DNA of 64,000 nucleotides from Pseudomonas aegrilactucae (GTDB lineage: Bacteria > Pseudomonadota > Gammaproteobacteria > Pseudomonadales > Pseudomonadaceae): contig NZ_JAHTBI010000015.1 of the NCBI RefSeq assembly GCF_019168305.1, positions 1 through 64,000 on the forward strand, given 5' to 3'. Shown in pieces: positions 19,652 to 30,483 of the stretch (the first letter of the stretch is position 1; every line of letters starts with the position of its first letter). The position numbers and the translations under genes were made by a program. Below the pieces are notes generated by a model. That model did no database searches. It saw nothing but the letters and a program-made list of their open reading frames with translations, and was not told where the DNA came from.

Positions 19652-20530
19652 TTAGCGCCGGCGACCACTGATGCGTACCCAGCCATCGCGTACGGCGATC
19701 GGGTCCAGGTCGAAATCCTTGGCGTAGGCGGCCGCCACTTCGTCGCCTTGTTCGGCGAGGATGCCCGACAGCGCCAGCAGGCCACCCGGGCGCACCAGCC
19801 CCGACAGTTGCGGGGCCAGCGAGACCAGCGGGCCGGCGAGGATGTTGGCCACCAGCACGTCGGCCTGCATGGCCGGCATGTCTTGGGGCAGGTACAGGTC
19901 GAACAGGGCGTCGGCGATGCCGTTGCGCCCGGCATTGTCGCGCGAGGCTTCGATGGCCTGCACGTCGATGTCGGTGCCTACGGCCTTGCGTGCGCCGAGC
20001 AGCAGCGCGGCGATGGCCAGGATGCCCGAGCCGCAGCCGAAGTCGAGGACTTCGGTGCCCTTGAGGTCCTGGCCATCGAGCCATTCCAGGCACAGTGCGG
20101 TGGTCGGGTGGGTGCCGGTGCCGAAGGCCAGGCCCGGGTCGAGCAGCAGGTTGACCGCCTCGGGCTCGGGGGCGGCGTGCCAGCTGGGCACGATCCACAG
20201 GCGCTGGCCGAAGCGCATGGGCTTGAAGTTGTCCATCCAGCTGCGTTCCCAGTCCTGGTCTTCGATCACTTCGGCCTGGTGCTCGGGCAGTGCGGCGCCG
20301 GTCAGCAGTTGCAGGTGGGCGAACACCGCCTCCGGTTCGGCGTCGGCTTCGAACAGGGCCAGCAGGTGGGTGTGCGACCACAGCGGGGTGGTGTTCAGGT
20401 CCGGTTCGAAGATCGGCTGATCTTCGGCGTCCATGAAGGTGACGGAGACGGCGCCGACGTCGAGCAGGGCGTCTTCGTAGGTTTCGGCTTGTTCCGGGCT
20501 GATGGCCAGACGTACTTGCAGCCAGGGCAT
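19652..20530 (-). CDS. prmA: Ribosomal protein L11 methyltransferase PrmA
   Basis: PrmA trimethylates ribosomal protein L11 using SAM. The 292-residue product has the family N terminus [11 protein letters not shown], the motif [20 protein letters not shown] near residue 155, and the SAM-binding [15 protein letters not shown] near residue 180. The frame is open 42 codons upstream, but that part runs into a REP repeat and is not coding. It is followed by the DUF3426 gene after 40 bp in the same direction. Confidence 0.96.
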   Translation of the reverse strand: MPWLQVRLAISPEQAETYEDALLDVGAVSVTFMDAEDQPIFEPDLNTTPLWSHTHLLALFEADAEPEAVFAHLQLLTGAALPEHQAEVIEDQDWERSWMDNFKPMRFGQRLWIVPSWHAAPEPEAVNLLLDPGLAFGTGTHPTTALCLEWLDGQDLKGTEVLDFGCGSGILAIAALLLGARKAVGTDIDVQAIEASRDNAGRNGIADALFDLYLPQDMPAMQADVLVANILAGPLVSLAPQLSGLVRPGGLLALSGILAEQGDEVAAAYAKDFDLDPIAVRDGWVRISGRRR

Positions 20531-20635
20531 GGCGGGCACCTTTGGGTAGTTCGTGAAGGGCAGCCGCTGGGGCTGCGCGAAGCGCGCCAGTTTACTTGAG
20601 TGCGAGGGGTTTGTATCGGGGCGCGCCGGCCCCTT

Positions 20636-20713
20636 CGCTGGCAAGCCAGCTCCCACAGGGATAGCGGTGATCTTGAGTGCGGTGCAGAACCTGTGGGAGC
20701 TGGCTTGCCAGCG
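20636..20713. repeat. REP doublet (inverted pair), copy 1
   Basis: CGCTGGCAAGCCAGCTCCCA begins the first arm, and its inverse ends the second arm about 30 bp later, a REPIN-type hairpin. It lies between prmA and the decayed dehydrogenase. Confidence 0.9.
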
Positions 20714-20736
20714 AAAGATTCAACGCCGACCCAAGC

Positions 20737-21403
20737 CTACAGCCGCGACGGCGACACGATGATCTTCACGTTGTGCTCCTTGTTGTTCACCAGTTCCTCG
20801 AACCCTTCGCCCACAATCCCCTCCAGGCCGATACGCCCGGTCACCAGCGGGCTGATATCCAGCCGCCCGTCGGCAATGAACGCGATCACGTCGGCAAACT
20901 CGCCGTTGTACGCCAGTGCCCCCATTACCTGCTTCTCGGTGGACACCCGTTCGAAGAAGTTGAACGCGCTGGGTTCCTCGAAAATCCCCACCAGCACGCA
21001 CTTGCCCGCCTTGCGGATCACGTCGATGGCCAGCTTGGCGGTGTGCTTGTTGCCGATGCATTCAAAGCTCACATCCGCCCCCAGCCCACCGGTGAGTGCA
21101 CGGATCTCGGCCAGCGCGTCGCACTGTTTCGGGTCCAGCACCACGCTGGCGCCCACCTCCAGCGCAATCACCCGCGCCGCGCCCGCCGCCCTGGCGCACA
21201 TGATGGTGCACAAGCCGATGGTGCCGGCACCGACCACCACCACGCTCTGACCGAGCAGGTTGCCGGCCTTTTTCACTGCATGCATGCATGCCCACCGCCA
21301 CCGGGTCGCCCACCGCATAGCCCTGTACCCCTTCGCCGAGCTTGAGGGTTTCGCCGCAGAACTCGTGGCCCAGGATGCACTGGCCCTGGATGCCGGCGCG
21401 GCG
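20737..21403 (-). pseudogene. Decayed 2,3-butanediol dehydrogenase
   Basis: Remains of a zinc alcohol dehydrogenase of the butanediol dehydrogenase type are visible in two frames. The upstream part reads GQCILGHEFCGE then GYAVGD. The downstream part reads VVVVGAGTIGLCTIMCARAAG, SFECIGNKHTAKLAIDVIRK and ends NVKIIVSPSRL. The N terminus with the first zinc ligand is gone, about 80 residues including the structural zinc cysteines are missing between VGD and PVAVGMHA, and a shorter stretch is lost before VGASVVLDP. A TGCATGCATGCATG run at 21277-21290, probably one 4-bp repeat too many, shifts the frame. It lies at the end of the aco operon, where an intact gene would interconvert butanediol and acetoin. 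It cannot make a working enzyme. Confidence 0.9.
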
Positions 21404-21407
21404 GTTG

Positions 21408-22520
21408 TCAGTGCGCGCGCAGGAATGCCAGCAGGCGTGCGTTGACCTGTTCGGCAGCCTCCAGCTGCACCATGTGGCCCTGGCCCGGAAAAATCTCGAC
21501 CTCGGCTGGCAGGCCGTCGACATGGGTGGCCGGGATGATCGCGTCGTCACTGCCCCACAGCACCAGCGTCGGTTGCTGCGCCACCACCGGGCGCAGGTCG
21601 TGGCGCTGCACGTCGCCGTTGGCGAGGGCGGCGGCCTGTTGGTGCAGGGCACTCTCGACGCCTTCGAGGCGCTTGAACTTGAGCATGTCTTCGAGCATCT
21701 GCCGGGTCACCAGGCCGGGGTCGGAGAACAGTTGGCTCATCTGCGGCTTGAGGGCGTTGCGGTTGGCGGCGGCGACGATGCCTTGCAGGTAACCGCCATT
21801 GATCTCGCGCCCCAGCCCGGCGCTGGCGATCAGGCACAGCGACTGCACCCGGGTCGGCGCCAGACGCGCCAGGTTCAGCACCACGGCGCCGCCCATGGAG
21901 TGTCCGGCCAGGTGCACGCGGCCCAGGTCCAGGTGGTCGAGCAGGGCCAGTACGCTGTGGCTCAGTTCATCCACGTCACCGCCTTGCAGTTGCTTGTCCG
22001 ACTCGCCATGCCCCGGCAGGTCTAGGGCAATCACCCGGCGCTCGGCCGCCAGCGCCGGGTGATTGAACATCCAGTTGTTCAGGTCGCCGCAGAAGCCGTG
22101 CACCAGCACCAGTGGCGTGCCGCCCTCGCCAAGGTCGAAGTAGCGCACGCGGCGCCCGTCCAGTTCGAGCTTGTGCGGTGCCGGGCCGCTGTCTTGCTCG
22201 GCACCGTCGCCGGGCACGAATTCGGCCTGGAAGCGCTGCACCACGGCGTCGATCTCGTCGTCGCTGGCCTCGCCCTCGACCACCACCGCCAGCAGCGCGC
22301 CGACGGCCAGGGTTTCATCGGGCTGGGCGATCTGGCGGCGCAGCACGCCGCTGAACGGCGCCTCGACGCTGCTGGAAATCTTGTCGGTCTCCACGTCGAG
22401 CACTTCGTCGCCCTTGCTGATGTGCTCGCCTTCCTGCTTGAGCCAGGTGTCGATGCGCCCTTCGGTCATCGACAGGCCCCACTTGGGCATGGTCAGGGTA
22501 TGAATCTGGCTCTGGCTCAT
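21408..22520 (-). CDS. acoC: Acetoin dehydrogenase E2 component AcoC
   Basis: AcoC is the acetyltransferase component of the acetoin dehydrogenase complex and passes the acetyl group to CoA. The 370 residues comprise an N-terminal lipoyl domain (lipoyl-lysine in DVETDKISSSVE near residue 45) and a C-terminal alpha/beta-hydrolase fold with GHSMGG near residue 205. This replaces the classical E2 catalytic domain, as is known for Pseudomonas AcoC. It overlaps acoB by 4 bp. The decayed dehydrogenase begins directly after its stop codon. Confidence 0.93.
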   Translation of the reverse strand: MSQSQIHTLTMPKWGLSMTEGRIDTWLKQEGEHISKGDEVLDVETDKISSSVEAPFSGVLRRQIAQPDETLAVGALLAVVVEGEASDDEIDAVVQRFQAEFVPGDGAEQDSGPAPHKLELDGRRVRYFDLGEGGTPLVLVHGFCGDLNNWMFNHPALAAERRVIALDLPGHGESDKQLQGGDVDELSHSVLALLDHLDLGRVHLAGHSMGGAVVLNLARLAPTRVQSLCLIASAGLGREINGGYLQGIVAAANRNALKPQMSQLFSDPGLVTRQMLEDMLKFKRLEGVESALHQQAAALANGDVQRHDLRPVVAQQPTLVLWGSDDAIIPATHVDGLPAEVEIFPGQGHMVQLEAAEQVNARLLAFLRAH

Positions 22521-23536
22521 GCCGCGTCCCTCCCTTTCATCACCGTGTGCACGGCAGCCTCGATCTTCGCGGCGGTGGGAATGTAAAGGTCTTCCAGCGC
22601 ATCGGAGAACGGCACCGGGGTGTGCGGCGCGGTGACCATTTCGATCGGGCCCTTGAGCGCGGCAAAGGCTTTTTGCGCCACCAGTGCACTGATGTCGGTG
22701 GCCATCGAGCAGCGCGGGTTGGCTTCGTCGATCACCACCAGGCGGCCGGTTTTTTCCACGCTTTCGAGAATGCTGTCTTCGTCCATCGGGCTGGTGGTGC
22801 GCAGGTCGATCACCTCGCAGTCGATACCCTGGCGCGCCAGGTTGGCGGCTGCTTCCATCGCCAGGTGGACCATGCGCCCGTAGGTCACCAGGGTGATGTC
22901 ATCGCCGTCGCGCAGGAAGTTCGCCTCGCCGAACGGCACGCTGTACACCTCTTCCGGTACCTCGCCCTGCATGCTGTAGAGCAGCTTGTGCTCGCAGAAG
23001 ATCACCGGGTCGTTGTCGCGGATGGCCTGGATCAACAGGCCTTTGGCGTCATACGGCGACGACGGGCACACCACTTTCAGGCCGGGGATGTGGGTCCACA
23101 GCGAGGTGAGCATCTGCGAGTGCTGGGCGGCGGCGCGCAGGCCGGCGCCGACCATGGTGCGCATCACCAGCGGGGTGACCGCCTTGCCGCCGAACATGTA
23201 GCGAAACTTGGCGGCCTGGTTGAGGATCTGGTCCAGGCAGCAGCCGGCAAAGTCGACGAACATCAGTTCGCACACCGGGCGCAGGCCCTGGGTGGCGGCG
23301 CCGACAGCTGCGCCGACATAGCCGATTTCCGACAGCGGGGCGTCCAGTACACGGCCGGGGAACTGGCCGTAGAGGCCCTTGGTGACGCCGAGCACGCCGC
23401 CCCAGGCGTCGCTTTCGCCCGGCGCACCGGCACCGCCGGCGACGTCTTCGCCAATGATGAACACCGTGGGGTCGCGGCGCATTTCCTGGGCCAGGGCTTC
23501 GTTGATGGCCTGCTGGTAGCTGATTTTTCTCGCCAT
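22517..23536 (-). CDS. acoB: Acetoin dehydrogenase E1 beta subunit AcoB
   Basis: AcoB is the beta subunit of the thiamine-diphosphate-dependent acetoin cleaving enzyme. The 339-residue protein has the transketolase-like region DPTVFIIGEDVAGGAGAPGE near residue 25 and the C-terminal half VIDLRTTSPMDEDSILESVEKT near residue 240. It follows acoA by 39 bp with a ribosome site (GGAGAATC) and is translationally coupled to acoC. Confidence 0.95.
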   Translation of the reverse strand: MARKISYQQAINEALAQEMRRDPTVFIIGEDVAGGAGAPGESDAWGGVLGVTKGLYGQFPGRVLDAPLSEIGYVGAAVGAATQGLRPVCELMFVDFAGCCLDQILNQAAKFRYMFGGKAVTPLVMRTMVGAGLRAAAQHSQMLTSLWTHIPGLKVVCPSSPYDAKGLLIQAIRDNDPVIFCEHKLLYSMQGEVPEEVYSVPFGEANFLRDGDDITLVTYGRMVHLAMEAAANLARQGIDCEVIDLRTTSPMDEDSILESVEKTGRLVVIDEANPRCSMATDISALVAQKAFAALKGPIEMVTAPHTPVPFSDALEDLYIPTAAKIEAAVHTVMKGRDAA

Positions 23537-23575
23537 GATGATTCTCCGATTGTTCTTGTTGTAAGGGCAGCGGGC

Positions 23576-24553
23576 TCAGGGGTACGAGACGTACACGTCG
23601 CTGAGCAGGTCGGCGGGCTGGGGTTTGGGGTCGGACTTGGCGCGGCGCACCGAGTCTTCGATCAGGTCGGCGACCTGAGCGTCCACCTGGTCCAGTTGCG
23701 CCTTGCTGAGCAGCCCGCCGCGGGTGGTGCGTTGGCGGAACTGCATCAGGCAGTCGCGGGTTTCGCGCAGGTTCTTCACCTCGTCCGGCGCGCGGTAGGT
23801 TTGCGCGTCGCCCTCGAAGTGGCCGTAATAGCGGGTCAGCTTGACCTCCACCAGCGACGGCCCCTGGCCGCTGCGGGCGCGTTCGATGGCAGCGCCGGCG
23901 GCCTCGTGCACGGCAAAGAAGTCGTAGCCGTCGATGGTCACCCCGGGCATGCCGAAGCCGGCGGCGCGGTCGGCAATGTGGTCGCACGCCACCGACCAGT
24001 TGGACGCGGTGGCCTCGGCGTAACCGTTGTTCTCGGCGACGAAGATGCACGGCAGGTTCATGATCGCGGCCAGGTTCATGGCTTCGAACACCGCGCCCTC
24101 GTTGGAGCCGCCGTCACCGAAGAACACCACCGCCACGTCGTCGGTGCCCTTGAGCTTGGCGGCCAGCGCGGCCCCGGCCACCAGCGGCGCGCCGGCACCG
24201 ACGATGCCGTTGGCGCCGAGCATGCCTTTCTCCAGGTCGGCGATGTGCATCGAGCCGCCCTTGCCGCCGCACACGCCGGTTTTCTTGCCGTAGATCTCGG
24301 CCATCATGCCGTGCACGTCCACGCCCTTGGCGATGCAGTGGCCGTGGCCGCGGTGGTTGGAGGCAATGCAGTCGCTGTCGCGCAGGTGCGCCATGACCCC
24401 GGCGGCCGACGCCTCTTCGCCGGCATACAGGTGCACGAAGCCGGGGATCTCGCCGGTGGCGAACTCCACGTGCAGGCGTTCTTCGAAGGCGCGGATGGTA
24501 CGCATGACCTGATAGGCATGCAGGAGTTGCTGGGTGCTCAGGTGAGTGGACAT
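23576..24553 (-). CDS. acoA: Acetoin dehydrogenase E1 alpha subunit AcoA
   Basis: AcoA binds thiamine diphosphate in the E1 heterotetramer that cleaves acetoin to acetaldehyde and an acetyl group. The 325 residues show the TPP motif FFGDGGSNEGAVFEAMNLAA ending in VAENNGYA (about residues 145-180), and GHGHCIAKG near residue 70. GGAGAACAACAAG precedes the ATG. The gene lies 22 bp after acoX in the operon. Confidence 0.95.
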   Translation of the reverse strand: MSTHLSTQQLLHAYQVMRTIRAFEERLHVEFATGEIPGFVHLYAGEEASAAGVMAHLRDSDCIASNHRGHGHCIAKGVDVHGMMAEIYGKKTGVCGGKGGSMHIADLEKGMLGANGIVGAGAPLVAGAALAAKLKGTDDVAVVFFGDGGSNEGAVFEAMNLAAIMNLPCIFVAENNGYAEATASNWSVACDHIADRAAGFGMPGVTIDGYDFFAVHEAAGAAIERARSGQGPSLVEVKLTRYYGHFEGDAQTYRAPDEVKNLRETRDCLMQFRQRTTRGGLLSKAQLDQVDAQVADLIEDSVRRAKSDPKPQPADLLSDVYVSYP

Positions 24554-24575
24554 CTTGTTGTTCTCCGGGGTTGTC

Positions 24576-25634
24576 TCAGCACGGATGGTTCGCAGGGTGT
24601 TGCGGATGTTCGCGGCCCACGGCCAGCAGGCGATGGCGTGCGGCGTAGGCCAGCACCGCCTCCACGTCTATGCTCAGCGGGCCGTGGGCGTCGAGGGTGA
24701 CGGTGGGACGGTCGTGTTCGCAGAACTCGATTTCACGTTCGCCATCCAGCGCCAGGGTGCCGCTGGCCAGGCTCAGGGAATACGCGACGCCGGGCGTCAG
24801 CGGGCCGGCGGCGGTGATGCCGCAGCCTTGCAGCAGGCCGGGTGCCAGCGGCGCCAGCAGTGCCTGTTCGGCCTGGCTGTTGAGGCGTACCCAGGCGCCT
24901 TCGGGCGCCTGGCGCGACACCGGGCACCACAGCCCGCACAGGGCCGAGAGGCCGATGGCATGCGGTTCGGCAAAGCTGGCGAACACTTCGGCGAGGTCTT
25001 CGGCGCGGCTCAGGGCGCGGGCGCCGATGAAGCGTTGCGGCGATACCGCCACTTCCACCAGCGCCCATTCGCACAGTTCGCGGGCCGGGTCGCGCACCAG
25101 CAGACGTTTGTTGCGGCGCAGGCCGACCTGGGGCGGGATGCGCCCGACGGCGAACAGGCCGCCGGCCAGCCCGGCGCTGGTGGCTTCGCGCAGTTCGGGG
25201 AAGGCATTGTTGGTACCGGTGGACAGGGTCAGCAGCGGGATATCACCGACCTCGGCGGCCACCGCCTTGTGGGTGCCGTCGCCGCCGAGCACGGCGATCA
25301 GCGCGACACCCTCGGCGGCCATCTGGCGCGCCGCCAGGCGGGTGTCCTCCACGGTCTGGCGCAGCGGCATGTAGAGGATGCTCAGGTGCGGCCAGCGCTG
25401 GCTGGCGGCGTGCGGGCCGTGGCTGGCCTTGAGCACGGCGGCGGCGATGCCGGTCATGTCCGGCGGCAGCAGCACCTGGCGGATGCCGGTGGCGGCGAAG
25501 GCGGCCAGCAGGCGTTGCACGGCCGAGGCCTTGTCGGTGCTGGAGTACAGGCCGGCGCTGGCGGTGAGCCTGCGCAGGTCGCGGCCCGAGGCCGGGTTGA
25601 CGATGATGCCCACGGTGGGGGCGGGATGGCTCAT
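24576..25634 (-). CDS. acoX: AcoX, NAD-kinase-like acetoin catabolism protein
   Basis: AcoX is regularly encoded with acetoin dehydrogenase but its role is not proven. The 352-residue protein resembles ATP-NAD kinases: GIIVNPASGRDLRRL at residues 9-23 and the nucleotide-binding GGDGTHKA near residue 115, followed by STGTNNAFPE. The frame is open much further upstream; the ATG of MSHPAPTVGIIV is chosen because the sigma-54 promoter ends about 35 bp before it. It is the first gene of the acoXABC operon. Confidence 0.92.
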   Translation of the reverse strand: MSHPAPTVGIIVNPASGRDLRRLTASAGLYSSTDKASAVQRLLAAFAATGIRQVLLPPDMTGIAAAVLKASHGPHAASQRWPHLSILYMPLRQTVEDTRLAARQMAAEGVALIAVLGGDGTHKAVAAEVGDIPLLTLSTGTNNAFPELREATSAGLAGGLFAVGRIPPQVGLRRNKRLLVRDPARELCEWALVEVAVSPQRFIGARALSRAEDLAEVFASFAEPHAIGLSALCGLWCPVSRQAPEGAWVRLNSQAEQALLAPLAPGLLQGCGITAAGPLTPGVAYSLSLASGTLALDGEREIEFCEHDRPTVTLDAHGPLSIDVEAVLAYAARHRLLAVGREHPQHPANHPC

Positions 25635-25668
25635 GGCGCACCTCTGGTTCTTGTGTGCCAGGGCTTGA

Positions 25669-25683
25669 GCAAGGGTGGTGCCA
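25669..25683 (-). promoter_or_regulatory. Sigma-54 promoter of acoXABC
   Basis: On the minus strand the sequence is TGGCAC-CACCC-TTGC, an exact match to the -24/-12 consensus with correct spacing. Transcription would start about 12 bp downstream, some 20 bp before the acoX ATG. The divergent gene encodes the sigma-54 activator AcoR, which supports the assignment. Confidence 0.9.
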
Positions 25684-25753
25684 GGTAGACTTGAATGCCC
25701 GACGCAGAGCCATTGCACAGGCCTTTCGAGCAGGGTTTGCGGGGCCGCGACAA

Positions 25754-25809
25754 GACGCTGCGTTGCAGCGCAGCCAGCTCCCACGCGAGACGCCGAGACG
25801 CTGCGTCTC
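25754..25809. promoter_or_regulatory. Twin GACGCTGCGT sites, candidate AcoR binding sites
   Basis: GACGCTGCGT occurs at 25754-25763 and 25797-25806, 43 bp apart, close to four helical turns. The second lies inside the perfect palindrome GAGACGC-T-GCGTCTC (25795-25809). Both lie about 70-130 bp upstream of the -24 box of acoX, the usual place for sigma-54 enhancer sites. Binding by AcoR is inferred from position. Confidence 0.6.
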
Positions 25810-25902
25810 AGCGCGGCGAATGCCCAGGTGGTGCTTGTCGGGGCCTGGCAATCGGCGCTTAATGGGCCGCATAACGACAAGAACACGAGAACCGGAGGCC
25901 CC

Positions 25903-27765
<1,863 letters not shown>

Positions 27766-27778
27766 GCGGTGGCGCTTT

Positions 27779-27855
27779 CGCTGGCAAGCCAGCTCCCACA
27801 GGTATATCACCGCTCTGGAGGGCGCTGAACTGCCTGTGGGAGCTGGCTTGCCAGG
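27779..27855. repeat. REP doublet, copy 2
   Basis: It has the same inverted pair as copy 1. The end of the second arm reads CCAGGG rather than CCAGCG, a small divergence. It lies just after acoR. Confidence 0.9.
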
Positions 27856-27886
27856 GAAGGCCGCACCGCCATAGCAATGTGCACAC

Positions 27887-27921
27887 AAAAAAAGACCCCG
27901 GCACAGGGCCGGGGTCTTTTT
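27887..27921. terminator. Bidirectional terminator between acoR and accC
   Basis: GACCCCGGC and GCCGGGGTC form a perfect 9-bp stem flanked by seven A on one side and five T on the other. It can stop transcription from acoR (rightward) and from accC (leftward), which converge here. Confidence 0.9.
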
Positions 27922-27937
27922 CACATCACACCTGCAC

Positions 27938-29293
27938 TCACTCGTCGTTGGCGAGCTTATGTTCCAGGTAGTGAATGTTCACGCCACCCTTGCAGAAACC
28001 TTCATCACGCACCAGGTCGCGGTGCAGCGGGATGTTGGTCTTGATGCCGTCGACGACGATCTCGTCCAGCGCATTGCGCATGCGCGCCATGGCTTCGTCA
28101 CGGTCCTTGCCGTACGTGATCAGCTTGCCGATCAGCGAGTCGTAGTTCGGCGGTACCGCATAGCCACTGTACAGGTGCGAGTCGACGCGAACGCCGTTGC
28201 CGCCTGGGGCGTGGAAATGCTTGACGGTACCCGGGCTTGGAATGAACTTCTTCGGGTCTTCGGCGTTGATCCGGCACTCCAGCGAGTGACCGCGAATCAC
28301 CACGTCATCCTGGGTGAACGACAGCTTGTTGCCAGCGGCGATGCTGAGCATCTCCTTGACGATGTCGATACCGGTGACCATTTCCGAAACCGGGTGCTCC
28401 ACCTGAACACGGGTGTTCATTTCGATGAAGTAGAACGCGCCGTTCTCGTACAGGAACTCGAAGGTGCCGGCACCCCGGTAGCCGATGTCGATGCACGCCT
28501 TGACGCAGCGGGCGAAGACTTCCTGGCGGGCTTTCTCGTCGATGCCCGGGGCCGGCGCTTCTTCGAGAACCTTCTGGTGACGACGCTGCAGCGAGCAGTC
28601 GCGATCACCCAGGTGCACCGCGTTGCCCTGGCCGTCGGACAGTACCTGGACTTCCACGTGACGCGGGTTGGTCAGGAACTTTTCCAGGTACACCATCGGG
28701 TTGCCGAAGGCGGCACCGGCTTCGCTGCGGGTCAGCTTGGCGAAGTCGATCAGGTCTTCTTCCTTGTGCACCACGCGCATGCCGCGACCACCACCGCCAC
28801 CGGCGGCCTTGATGATCACCGGGTAGCCGACTTCACGGCCGATGCGCAGGGCTTCTTCCTCGTCTTCGGGCAGTGGGCCGTCGGAACCTGGAACGGTCGG
28901 TACGCCGGCCTTGATCATTGCGTCCTTGGCCGACACCTTGTCGCCCATCAGGCGGATGGTGTCGGCTTTGGGACCGATGAAGGCGAAGCCGGAGTTCTCG
29001 ACCTGCTCGGCGAAATCGGCGTTTTCCGCGAGGAAACCGTAGCCTGGGTGAATGGCGGTAGCGCCGGTCACTTCAGCGGCCGCGATGATCGCCGGGATGT
29101 GCAGGTAGGAGTGGGTGGCCGAAGCCGGGCCGATACAGACCGATTCGTCGGCCAGGCCCAGGTGCATCAGCTCGCGGTCGGCCGTGGAGTGCACGGCGAC
29201 GGTCTTGATGCCCATCTCTTTGCAGGCGCGCAGGATCCGCAGGGCAATTTCCCCACGGTTGGCGATCAGGACTTTTTCCAACTTGGCTGGCAT
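27938..29293 (-). CDS. accC: Biotin carboxylase AccC
   Basis: AccC carboxylates the biotin on AccB with ATP and bicarbonate, the first half of acetyl-CoA carboxylase. The 451-residue protein has [18 protein letters not shown] at the start, the ATP-grasp glycine loop [14 protein letters not shown] near residue 160, and [20 protein letters not shown] near residue 290. An ATG seven codons upstream is in frame; [14 protein letters not shown] is taken. It follows accB after 17 bp. Confidence 0.97.
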   Translation of the reverse strand: MPAKLEKVLIANRGEIALRILRACKEMGIKTVAVHSTADRELMHLGLADESVCIGPASATHSYLHIPAIIAAAEVTGATAIHPGYGFLAENADFAEQVENSGFAFIGPKADTIRLMGDKVSAKDAMIKAGVPTVPGSDGPLPEDEEEALRIGREVGYPVIIKAAGGGGGRGMRVVHKEEDLIDFAKLTRSEAGAAFGNPMVYLEKFLTNPRHVEVQVLSDGQGNAVHLGDRDCSLQRRHQKVLEEAPAPGIDEKARQEVFARCVKACIDIGYRGAGTFEFLYENGAFYFIEMNTRVQVEHPVSEMVTGIDIVKEMLSIAAGNKLSFTQDDVVIRGHSLECRINAEDPKKFIPSPGTVKHFHAPGGNGVRVDSHLYSGYAVPPNYDSLIGKLITYGKDRDEAMARMRNALDEIVVDGIKTNIPLHRDLVRDEGFCKGGVNIHYLEHKLANDE

Positions 29294-29310
29294 CGTTGGC
29301 TCTCCGCGGT

Positions 29311-29769
29311 TCAAACGATGGTGAACAGCGGCTGGTCGAACTCAACCGGCTGGCCGTCTTCTACCAGAATGGACTCGATCACACCGCTGGTTTCAGCTTC
29401 GATGTGGTTCATCATTTTCATGGCTTCGACGATGCACAGGGTGTCGCCTTTCTTCACGGTCTGGCCGACTTCAACGAAGGATGGCGAGGTCGGCGAGGCT
29501 TTGCGGTAGAAGGTACCGACCATTGGCGAGCGTGCCACGGTGCCGTTGAGCTTGGGCGCGGCTGGCGCTTCGGCGGCAGCCGGTGCAGCGGCGGCGGCAG
29601 GGGCGGCGACCGGTGCGGCAGCCATCGGGGCTGGCGCGTAGTACTGCTGCGCTGGGGTCTTGCTGTGGCGGCTGATACGGACGGACTCTTCGCCTTCCTT
29701 GATCTCCAGCTCGTCGATGCCAGACTCTTCCAGCAGTTCGATCAGTTTCTTGACTTTACGGATATCCAT
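29311..29769 (-). CDS. accB: Biotin carboxyl carrier protein AccB
   Basis: AccB carries the biotin that shuttles CO2 between the two halves of acetyl-CoA carboxylase. The 152 residues comprise a helical N terminus, an Ala/Pro-rich linker (about 55-80) and a C-terminal biotinyl domain with the biotin lysine in the [12 protein letters not shown] motif near residue 117. It lies between aroQ (90 bp upstream) and accC in one leftward unit. Confidence 0.97.
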   Translation of the reverse strand: MDIRKVKKLIELLEESGIDELEIKEGEESVRISRHSKTPAQQYYAPAPMAAAPVAAPAAAAAPAAAEAPAAPKLNGTVARSPMVGTFYRKASPTSPSFVEVGQTVKKGDTLCIVEAMKMMNHIEAETSGVIESILVEDGQPVEFDQPLFTIV

Positions 29770-29859
29770 TAATCATCAACTCCCAAGGGTCGGTCAGGGG
29801 CGTATAAACGTGAATTTAAACGTTCGTACATGGCCCGGCCTGCGGCCAGGCTTCAGTTA

Positions 29860-30312
29860 TCAGGGTTTTGCGTGAGCTGCCAGCTGTTCCAGGGCGGACT
29901 CCAGGGCCAGTCGATAGCCGCTGGCGCCGAGGCCACAGATCACCCCTACGGCGACATCTGAAAAGTAGGAGTGGTGACGAAAAGGCTCGCGCTTGTGCAC
30001 GTTGGACAGATGCACTTCGATGAATGGGATGCTCACCGCCAGCAATGCGTCACGTAATGCGACGCTTGTGTGCGTGAAAGCCGCCGGATTGATCAGGATG
30101 AAGTCCACGCCCTCGTTGCGTGCGGCGTGGATACGGTCGATCAACTCGTACTCGGCATTGCTTTGCAGGTACTGCAGATGGTGGCCGGCGGCGCGTGCGC
30201 GCTGCTCCAGGTCCTGATTGATCTGGGCCAGGGTCACGGCGCCATAGACGCCCGGCTCCCGGGTACCCAGCAGGTTCAGGTTGGGGCCATGCAGCACCAG
30301 TAGCGTTGCCAT
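29860..30312 (-). CDS. aroQ: Type II 3-dehydroquinate dehydratase AroQ
   Basis: AroQ dehydrates 3-dehydroquinate in the shikimate pathway. The 150-residue length and the motifs [18 protein letters not shown] (with the catalytic tyrosine), [16 protein letters not shown] and [19 protein letters not shown] (with the catalytic histidine) are diagnostic of type II enzymes. It is the first gene of an aroQ-accB-accC unit. The upstream spacer holds a long inverted repeat around the likely promoter. Confidence 0.97.
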   Translation of the reverse strand: MATLLVLHGPNLNLLGTREPGVYGAVTLAQINQDLEQRARAAGHHLQYLQSNAEYELIDRIHAARNEGVDFILINPAAFTHTSVALRDALLAVSIPFIEVHLSNVHKREPFRHHSYFSDVAVGVICGLGASGYRLALESALEQLAAHAKP

Positions 30313-30404
30313 CTGCGGTTCCTTTTATTGTCGGGCATGAACGTAGCGCGGCGACTATGCCGCAAACTGCCGAGCACTGTCCAGTTGCCTGCAATAGCCA
30401 GCAC

Positions 30405-30456
30405 GATGACCGAGATTCACGCAAAATATATGACTATTTTATTAATCTCGGTCATC
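30405..30456. promoter_or_regulatory. 13-bp perfect inverted repeat upstream of aroQ-accBC
   Basis: GATGACCGAGATT at 30405-30417 is mirrored exactly by AATCTCGGTCATC at 30444-30456. The 26-bp AT-rich spacer contains TATATTTT- and TAAAAT-like sequences that could supply a -10 box for aroQ on the minus strand. It lies about 90 bp upstream of the aroQ ATG and 28 bp beyond the dsbD stop. No T-tract follows either arm, so an operator flanking a promoter is preferred over a terminator. Confidence 0.5.
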
Positions 30457-30483
30457 GGCGGCGCTTTTTCGGCGCCTCAGCAG

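Noticed and set aside
21062..21652. Possible separate gene in the frame crossing from acoC into the dehydrogenase remnant
   Set aside because: Its first 80 codons are acoC in another frame and the rest is butanediol dehydrogenase sequence that ends by frameshift; it is part of the pseudogene.
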